Of a stretch of DNA of 11,250 bases, positions 7,189 to 11,250 are shown piece after piece. The notes below the pieces were generated by a model. The model made no database searches, was not told the origin of the DNA, and saw nothing but the letters and a program-made list of their open reading frames with translations. Location of the stretch: the NCBI GenBank assembly GCA_013002105.1, contig JABDKS010000081.1, positions 1 through 11,250 on the forward strand, given 5' to 3'. Source of the stretch: Pirellulaceae bacterium. Lineage in GTDB: Bacteria > Planctomycetota > Planctomycetia > Pirellulales > Pirellulaceae. Every line of letters starts with the position of its first letter. The stretch's first letter is position 1. A program made the translations under genes and the position numbers.

Positions 7189-7515
7189 TCAGCCCTCCAT
7201 CACCGCGTCCTTGATCGCCTGAACCACCCCCCGTCGACTCAATGCATTGGCGGTGACGGCATCGACATCCAGCCCCAGGGATTCGGCCAGCTTGAGTGCC
7301 AGGTCGACATCGCGAATACCGTGATATTGATTGACCTGCTGATCGGCCACGTAGATCCTTTGTCGATCGGTCTGATAACCCGACTCAAACGCGTCCGATA
7401 ATTCTGCGACCCAAACATCCGGCACCGAGCGGAGTCGGCAGTGGTCGACACTCCAGATTTCGTCGCCGGTGCACTCGGTCAGAAGTGCCAAGGCACGATG
7501 GCGGGGGATTTTCAC
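7189..7515 (-). CDS. Conserved-looking 108-aa protein of unknown function, downstream of phhB
   Basis: I do not recognise a named family. The product is acidic, soluble in appearance, without signal peptide or membrane segment. The middle (VWVAELSDAFESGYQTDRQ, then QQVNQYHGIRDVDLALKLAE) looks structured, and the end LSRRGVVQAIKDAVMEG is probably helical. The GTG start at 7513-7515 is supported by AAAGGG (7524-7529), which overlaps the phhB stop codon and sits eight bases upstream. The stop-to-start gap of 12 bases makes a two-gene operon with phhB very likely, perhaps with coupled translation. A link to pterin or aromatic amino-acid metabolism would be guilt by association only. The next gene downstream on this strand, rpmG, is 193 bases away. 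Confidence 0.7.
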   Translation of the reverse strand: MKIPRHRALALLTECTGDEIWSVDHCRLRSVPDVWVAELSDAFESGYQTDRQRIYVADQQVNQYHGIRDVDLALKLAESLGLDVDAVTANALSRRGVVQAIKDAVMEG

Positions 7516-7527
7516 GCGGCGAGCCCT

Positions 7528-7878
7528 TTACGTCAGCAGTTGGTCGATCTTGGCGGCCACGATGAAGTCGTTTTCGCTTAAGCCGCCGATGGCATGGGTC
7601 GTCAAATCGATCCGGACATTTCGGTAACCGGTCAAATGTAAGTCGGGATGGTGGCCTTCGGATTCGGCCACCTCTGCGATTTCGTTGAGTAGTTTCATCG
7701 CTTCGACGAAGTGCTTCAGGCCGACCTTTCGACTTATCATTTTGGCGTCTTCGCCAAGCGTCCATTGGGGAGTTGCCTCCAAAAACGTCTCGGCGGCGGA
7801 TCGCTCGAGCATCGGCACACCTCCTTCGCAGGGGACGCATTTCGCTTTGCAAAGGGCTTCGGGGGTTGGCTCAGACAT
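7528..7878 (-). CDS. phhB: Pterin-4a-carbinolamine dehydratase
   Basis: This 116-aa protein dehydrates 4a-hydroxytetrahydropterin to quinonoid dihydropterin, recycling the cofactor of aromatic amino-acid hydroxylases; related proteins also help in molybdopterin or folate-like metabolism where no hydroxylase exists. The catalytic signature EGHHPDL (74-80) is intact, followed by THAIGGLSENDFIVAAKID (94-112), the conserved last strand and helix. The N-terminal CKAKCVPCEGGVPML (10-24) is an extension found in many bacterial homologues; its three cysteines are notable but are not a recognised metal site here. No phenylalanine hydroxylase gene is in the window. It is the first gene of a unit with the 108-aa protein. 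The ATG is at 7876-7878. Confidence 0.93.
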   Translation of the reverse strand: MSEPTPEALCKAKCVPCEGGVPMLERSAAETFLEATPQWTLGEDAKMISRKVGLKHFVEAMKLLNEIAEVAESEGHHPDLHLTGYRNVRIDLTTHAIGGLSENDFIVAAKIDQLLT

Positions 7879-8456
7879 GGCGTTTACTCGGGCTTTGTGT
7901 CATCGCGGCAAGGTTCGTGGTTGTTCGATGTGTTGGGCGTCGTCCGACATCGGCCGTCAATCACGTCGGGTGTCAGTGGACGAATTGGGACATCAACTTG
8001 TTTGGAGATCCTAGCGACTGCGTCTTTATTGACCCCTGGGTTTCCATCGACCTCTGCGTTTTCATCGACATCCGACAGTCATTCAGCCGTCATTCAGGCA
8101 CACGACAGAATTGGGTCATGCGGGCGAATTGGCCGCTGGTTCTCTAAAATACCGCTCGACGGTGGTTGCGTCGAACTTGGTAGTCGATGGGCCTTGGGGC
8201 GACTGATTGGTGACGCTTCTCTGGGCATCGACCGGCCCGACGGATCTCTCGAGGCCGGATGGCGTGCCAAAACCGACAAAAAATAGGCCCAATGGAGTGA
8301 TTGGCGTTGACGATTGGCGGTCGATTCGCCACATTCGCACGCTTCGCCAACCAATCAGGTCGGCGAACCAAGTGGGAGATATTGCCGCTGGCAGCGTTCG
8401 TAACGCCAGGACAGGTGATTTCGCCGAACCACCCGACAAACGAAAGTCGTGACCAT
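7879..8456 (+). other. 578-base gene-free stretch between phhB and rplA
   Basis: This divergent region must hold promoters for phhB (-) and rplA (+). Frames crossing it run into phhB or rplA in the wrong phase or as N-terminal read-backs of rplA, and none resembles a protein family; in particular there is no rplK, nusG, secE or tRNA. The rplA frame is open back to 8301, but that stretch is unlike L1. I found no convincing -35/-10 pair. TAAAAT (8145-8150) lacks a partner, and TTGACG (8307-8312) has no good -10. The long leader could carry an autoregulatory L1-binding site, but I cannot show one. Confidence 0.5.
8078..8097 (+). repeat. Short direct repeat GTCATTCAG x2
   Basis: GTCATTCAG occurs at 8078-8086 and 8089-8097, an 11-base period, about one helical turn. 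It lies in the gene-free leader region of rplA. Such phased direct repeats can be operator half-sites, but two 9-mers may also be chance. Confidence 0.35.
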
Positions 8457-9134
8457 ATGGGTAAAAAATCAAAGCGCTATCGCGCGTCGCTCGAAAAACA
8501 GCCAAAGGATGCTCTTCCTTTAGAAGAGGCTGTCGCGACTCTGAAAAAATACGATCAGACCAAGTTTGATCAAACGGTCGAAATCCACATGCGTTTGGGT
8601 GTCGATCCCAATCAGGCCGATCAGATCATTCGCGGCAGTCTTGTGCTGCCCAATGGCATCGGCAAAACACAAAAAGTCGTGGTGTTCGCCAAGGGCGACG
8701 CAGCGGCGGCGGCCGAAGAAGCTGGAGCTGATGAAGTAGGTCAGGATGATCTGGCCAAGAAAATCAAAGATGGCTGGACGGACTTTGATGTCTGTATCGC
8801 CGCTCCGGACATGATGGGATTGGTCGGACCCTTGGGTCGCGTCCTCGGTCCTCGTGGCCTGATGCCCAGTCCCCGAGCTGGCACGGTCACCCCGGATGTT
8901 GCCAAAGTGGTCGCTGAGTACAAAGCCGGTAAGGTCGAATTCCGTAACGACAAAGGTGGCAACGTCCATGCCATGGTCGGCAAAATGAGTTTCGACGCAC
9001 CCAAATTGGTCGAAAACATCAATGCGTTTGTGACGCACATTGATGGTTTGAAACCACAAACGATCAAAGGCACCTATGTCAAAGGTGTTGCGATCTGTGG
9101 AACGATGAGCCCTAGTGTGAGGGTTGCGTGTTAA
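8457..9134 (+). CDS. rplA: Ribosomal protein uL1
   Basis: The 225-aa product forms the L1 stalk of the 50S subunit, which helps move deacylated tRNA out of the E site; in many bacteria L1 also represses its own mRNA. Family landmarks are MGKKSKRYR at the start, the first domain with [20 protein letters not shown] (42-61), the second-domain block [20 protein letters not shown], and the C-terminal return to domain I with [17 protein letters not shown]. Length fits the family (about 225-235). The frame is open further upstream, but the ATG at 8457 is chosen because the conserved sequence starts exactly there; the ribosome site is weak. rplJ follows after 61 bases. rplK, which normally lies directly before rplA, is absent. 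Confidence 0.96.
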   Translation: MGKKSKRYRASLEKQPKDALPLEEAVATLKKYDQTKFDQTVEIHMRLGVDPNQADQIIRGSLVLPNGIGKTQKVVVFAKGDAAAAAEEAGADEVGQDDLAKKIKDGWTDFDVCIAAPDMMGLVGPLGRVLGPRGLMPSPRAGTVTPDVAKVVAEYKAGKVEFRNDKGGNVHAMVGKMSFDAPKLVENINAFVTHIDGLKPQTIKGTYVKGVAICGTMSPSVRVAC

Positions 9135-9195
9135 TCCGAGATCGAGCCACTGCCCCGATCAACGATCCCAATCGCAAAAAAAGTGAACCAATCCG

Positions 9196-9714
9196 ATGAG
9201 TAAATACGTCAAAGAACTCGTGACCCGCGACATCCAGCGGCGACTAGATGGTGTGGAAGACGCCGTGCTGGTCCACTGCACTGGAATGGACGCGAATACC
9301 ACGGCTGAATTGCGTGGCGAATTGGCCGAGAAAGACATCAACATGTTTGTTGTCAAAAACTCGCTCGCCCGTCGCGCAACAGAAGGAACCAGTTTGGCAC
9401 CCGCTTTCGAAGGTGCCTCGGGTCCCGTAGCCGTTTGCTACGGTGCCAGCGATTTTGTGTCGCTGGTGAAAGAAGTTGTCCGACTGGATAAGGACAAAGA
9501 AAAATACGAAGCGTTCGTCGCCAATCGTGGTGTGATGGACGGTGAAGCACTCGATAGCGATGGTCTGCAAGCGGTCAGTAAATGGCCCACCCGCGAAGAG
9601 CAACTTTCGTTGCTGGTCGGTCAGATCCTTGGACCGGGAGCCACACTGTCGGCCGCGATGCTCGGACCGGGCAAGACGCTCAATAGCCAACTGAAATCAA
9701 AAGGCGAAGAGTAG
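9196..9714 (+). CDS. rplJ: Ribosomal protein uL10
   Basis: L10 is the base of the ribosomal stalk: its N-terminal domain binds 23S rRNA and its C-terminal helix carries the L7/L12 dimers that recruit translation factors. The 172-aa product shows the expected MSKYVKELVTRDIQRRLDG start, the central MFVVKNSLARRA and FEGASGPVAVCYG segments (about 50-80), and a C-terminal helical region for L7/L12 binding (about 135-172). The ATG at 9196 has no obvious Shine-Dalgarno site, only an A-rich stretch. The 61-base gap to rplA is too short for a full classical L10 leader with its own terminator hairpin, so control by L10 binding, if present, must act elsewhere or in a shorter structure. Confidence 0.95.
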   Translation: MSKYVKELVTRDIQRRLDGVEDAVLVHCTGMDANTTAELRGELAEKDINMFVVKNSLARRATEGTSLAPAFEGASGPVAVCYGASDFVSLVKEVVRLDKDKEKYEAFVANRGVMDGEALDSDGLQAVSKWPTREEQLSLLVGQILGPGATLSAAMLGPGKTLNSQLKSKGEE

Positions 9715-9772
9715 TCGCCGATTACATCCGATCACTTAACCAAATCACCCAACCGTTTTCGAGGTATTTACT

Positions 9773-10186
9773 ATGTCCGATGAAGCAACCGCAGTCGCAG
9801 AATTCAGCGCCGAAGCAAAAGAAATGGGCGATAAGATCGCCGAAATGACCCTCAAGCAAGCCAAAGAGCTGAGCGATTACCTGAAGGATGTCCATGGCAT
9901 CGAACCCGCCGCTGGCGGCGGAGCAGTCATGATGGCAGCCGGTGGTGGTGGTGGCGAAGCGGCCGCTGAAGAGCAAACCGAATTCGACGTCGTCCTGACC
10001 GGATTTGGCGACAAGAAGCTGAACGTCGTCAAGGTTGTCAAAAACCTGACCGGCGCGTCGCTGATGGAAGCCAAAAAGTTGGTCGAAGGGGTTCCCGCGA
10101 CCCTGAAAGAAGCTGTCTCCAAGGAAGAAGCCGACAAGGTCAAGGCCGAGATCGAAGAAGCAGGTGGTAGCGTCGAACTGAAGTAG
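9773..10186 (+). CDS. rplL: Ribosomal protein bL12 (L7/L12)
   Basis: The 137-aa acidic stalk protein binds initiation and elongation factors and activates their GTPase. The N-terminal dimerisation domain covers about residues 15-42 (MGDKIAEMTLKQAKELSDYL), the flexible Ala/Gly hinge 46-67 (with a run of five Gly), and the factor-binding domain 69-137 (FDVVLTGFGDKKLNVVKVVK, then GASLMEAKKLVEGVP and the VELK end). About 12-15 extra residues precede the usual start compared with E. coli. GAGG (9761-9764) lies eight bases before the ATG, the clearest ribosome site in this operon, in line with L7/L12 being needed in several copies per ribosome. A strong terminator follows directly. Confidence 0.97.
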   Translation: MSDEATAVAEFSAEAKEMGDKIAEMTLKQAKELSDYLKDVHGIEPAAGGGAVMMAAGGGGGEAAAEEQTEFDVVLTGFGDKKLNVVKVVKNLTGASLMEAKKLVEGVPATLKEAVSKEEADKVKAEIEEAGGSVELK

Positions 10187-10208
10187 TTCGTCCCCCACTC
10201 GCCGCTTA

Positions 10209-10267
10209 GCACGAAGATCCAAAAAACCCCCGCCCGACCGTTTTGTCGCGTGGGGGTTTCTTCGTGC
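10209..10267 (+). terminator. Bipartite terminator after rplL
   Basis: An outer 9-bp stem GCACGAAGA (10209-10217) pairs with TCTTCGTGC (10259-10267). Inside it AAACCCCC (10224-10231) pairs with GGGGGTTT (10252-10259, sharing one T with the outer arm). The inner hairpin, with AAAA before it and a T-run after GGGGG, has the shape of an intrinsic terminator usable on both strands. It starts 22 bases after the rplL stop and so closes the rplAJL unit before any rpoB. Confidence 0.85.
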
Positions 10268-10290
10268 GCAAAAGATTGGACGCAGAACGT

Positions 10291-10334
10291 ACGCCAAGGC
10301 AGGACTTAGGACGTAGGCCAGGACCTGTCCTGGC
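10291..10334 (+). repeat. Dispersed GCCAGGAC/GTCCTGGC-type repeat downstream of the terminator
   Basis: GCCAGGAC (10317-10324) and GTCCTGGC (10327-10334) form a perfect 8-base inverted repeat around CT. Just before it a diverged copy runs from ACGTACGCCAAGGCAGGAC (10289-10307), so two related units stand in tandem. The CCAGGA/TCCTGG core is the same as in the hairpin at 6732-6753. Neither flank shows a T-run, so a terminator role on its own is not supported. Confidence 0.6.
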
Positions 10335-10450
10335 ACGCAAGCTACGCCGCGTCAATATTGCGAATTCGTTTGGCCGCAATGGGGCCGGTTCCTAAGAGCC
10401 ACTCCTGCACGGTTGGCCGGTGGGAACAGGCCCTGCAACTACACCTACAC

Positions 10451-10846
10451 CTACGACGCGTCGCTGAGGCGAATGCCCAAGTGATCGCCGACGGCGACCG
10501 CTTTGCCCGATGCGATTGGTTTTCCACCCGCCTCCAGGCTCAGCGACTCGCTGCAACGTTTGTCAAAGCGGAGGACTTGGCCGGGAGACAGACCGAGAAC
10601 CTTGGACAATGTCACCGTTTTGCGAACCACCGTGACACTCAATGGTGTCTCGATGGAGAGGATGTTCTGCGCGTGGACCGACTCGGTCGGCAGGTTTGTC
10701 GATTTGCCTGAATTCACATCACATTCCATCTGGTGGCGTCCAGCGATGCGGAGATCGCCAGGTAGGGTTCGTTGGAAGGGCAGAATCGTGCCCCGCATCA
10801 TCCTTATCGGCCAGACTGACCCGCAAAGATTGCCCAGAGTCGCCAC
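10451..10846 (-). CDS. FliN-like protein with SpoA (flagellar motor switch C-ring) domain
   Basis: Residues about 62-128 of this 131-aa protein match the SpoA domain: ILSIETPLSVTVVRKTVTLS (62-81), then VLGLSPGQVLRFDK (83-96), GGKPIASGKAVAVGDHLGIRL (107-127). FliN forms part of the flagellar C-ring that switches rotation and helps dock export substrates; the type III secretion protein SctQ shares the domain. The size and single domain favour FliN over SctQ. The GTG start at 10844-10846 is supported by GGAGGT (10851-10856) four bases upstream. The N-terminal 60 residues are weakly conserved-looking and contain no membrane helix, unlike FliO-type neighbours. No other flagellar gene is in the window, so it is either an isolated fliN or a diverged paralogue. 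Confidence 0.75.
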   Translation of the reverse strand: MATLGNLCGSVWPIRMMRGTILPFQRTLPGDLRIAGRHQMECDVNSGKSTNLPTESVHAQNILSIETPLSVTVVRKTVTLSKVLGLSPGQVLRFDKRCSESLSLEAGGKPIASGKAVAVGDHLGIRLSDAS

Positions 10847-11027
10847 TAAGACCTCCGATTCGCCCGATTCACTGCGCTTTTTCGCTGCACTCCCCCCGAT
10901 AGAGGGTGCAGATTAACGGGGCGCGTAGATACATTGGGCGGCGTCGCGTCGAGGTGTTTCGAGCTATTGAGACGTCCTGGCCGGCCCGAGTAGGAAATCA
11001 CTGATCTTTGAAATAGAAAGCTGCGAG

Positions 11028-11250
11028 ATGTGCTTACTGGCTGTTCAGTATCGATTGGTTCCAGAAAGTCCAATTTTGGTCGCCGCCAACCGGGAGGAGT
11101 ATTTTGATCGCTCGAGCTTGTCGCCGTCGATTCAATCCGGCAAACCCCGTGTCTTGTGCGGGATCGATCAGAAAGCCGGTGGGACCTGGTTAGGGGTCAA
11201 TCAGAACGGCCTTTTCGTCGGTCTGTGCAATCGAGCGACCAGCATGCCCC
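11028..11250 (+). CDS. NRDE family (TANGO2-like) protein, 5' part
   Basis: The first 74 residues are visible before the window ends. They begin MCLLAVQYRLVPESPILVAA and contain NREE (24-27, the place of the NRDE signature), followed by AGGTWLGVNQNGLFVGLCN, the second hallmark of the family. Cysteine directly after the initiator Met is typical and fits the proposed relation to N-terminal-nucleophile hydrolases. The biochemical function of bacterial members is not established; the animal homologue TANGO2 has been linked to Golgi and mitochondrial lipid or heme handling. The ATG at 11028 has only a weak ribosome site. The gene diverges from the FliN-like gene across 181 bases, where TTGAGA (10967-10972) and TAGGAA (10991-10996) form a weak candidate promoter. 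Confidence 0.88.
   Translation, partial: MCLLAVQYRLVPESPILVAANREEYFDRSSLSPSIQSGKPRVLCGIDQKAGGTWLGVNQNGLFVGLCNRATSMP

Noticed and set aside
7000..7190. Possible tRNA near rpmG, as found beside rpmG-secE in many bacteria
   Set aside because: No T-loop-like GGTTCGAATCC or cloverleaf pairing seen here or elsewhere in the window.
8129..8150. TTGGCC and TAAAAT as an rplA promoter
   Set aside because: The spacing is about 10 bases, far from the 16-18 needed.
8301..8456. N-terminal extension of rplA by 52 residues
   Set aside because: L1 similarity starts exactly at the ATG at 8457, and the extension is unlike any L1 N-terminus.
8094..8505. 129-aa - strand frame in the rplA leader region
   Set aside because: It runs into the rplA coding region from the opposite strand and resembles nothing known.

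Overview
The window looks like chromosomal DNA from a planctomycete, most likely a Rhodopirellula-like member of the Pirellulaceae. The main reasons are a membrane-anchored protein with a degenerate J-like N-terminus and long Pro/Ala and acidic linkers, moderately high GC, many starts without a clear Shine-Dalgarno site, and scattered core genes in place of the usual conserved operons. This assignment is from recognition of protein families, not a database search.

Left part (1-4264, + strand): the tail of an unidentified upstream gene, overlapping by 4 bases a type III pantothenate kinase (coaX). After a 296-base gap come a 618-aa J-like/transmembrane protein and, 30 bases later, an M20 metallopeptidase of the acetylornithine deacetylase type (argE-like).

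Middle (4265-7878): a small hemin-uptake HemP protein on + lies behind a good Fur-box-like palindrome. It converges with recJ on -, and three 44-bp repeat units, each carrying a hairpin, sit at the junction; the last unit overlaps the recJ stop codon. Upstream of recJ, also on -, are a 55-residue ribosomal protein L33 gene (rpmG) followed by its own intrinsic terminator, and a two-gene unit of pterin-4a-carbinolamine dehydratase (phhB) plus a 108-aa protein of unknown function.

Right part (7879-11250): a 578-base stretch without a convincing gene leads into rplA-rplJ-rplL (L1, L10, L7/L12) on +, closed by a strong bipartite terminator. The usual secE-nusG-rplK upstream and rpoBC downstream are absent, so the classical cluster is broken up here. 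It is followed by a FliN/SpoA-domain protein on - and the start of an NRDE (TANGO2-like) protein on +, cut by the window edge.

Most genes are housekeeping: CoA and amino-acid metabolism, DNA repair, translation, pterin recycling, motility and iron. I see no CRISPR array, phage, transposase, tRNA, rRNA or defence island. The signals most worth a second look are the candidate Fur site with HemP, the 44-bp hairpin repeats, the isolated rplAJL unit with its long leader, and the composite J-like membrane protein. I do not see a convincing wholly new system.
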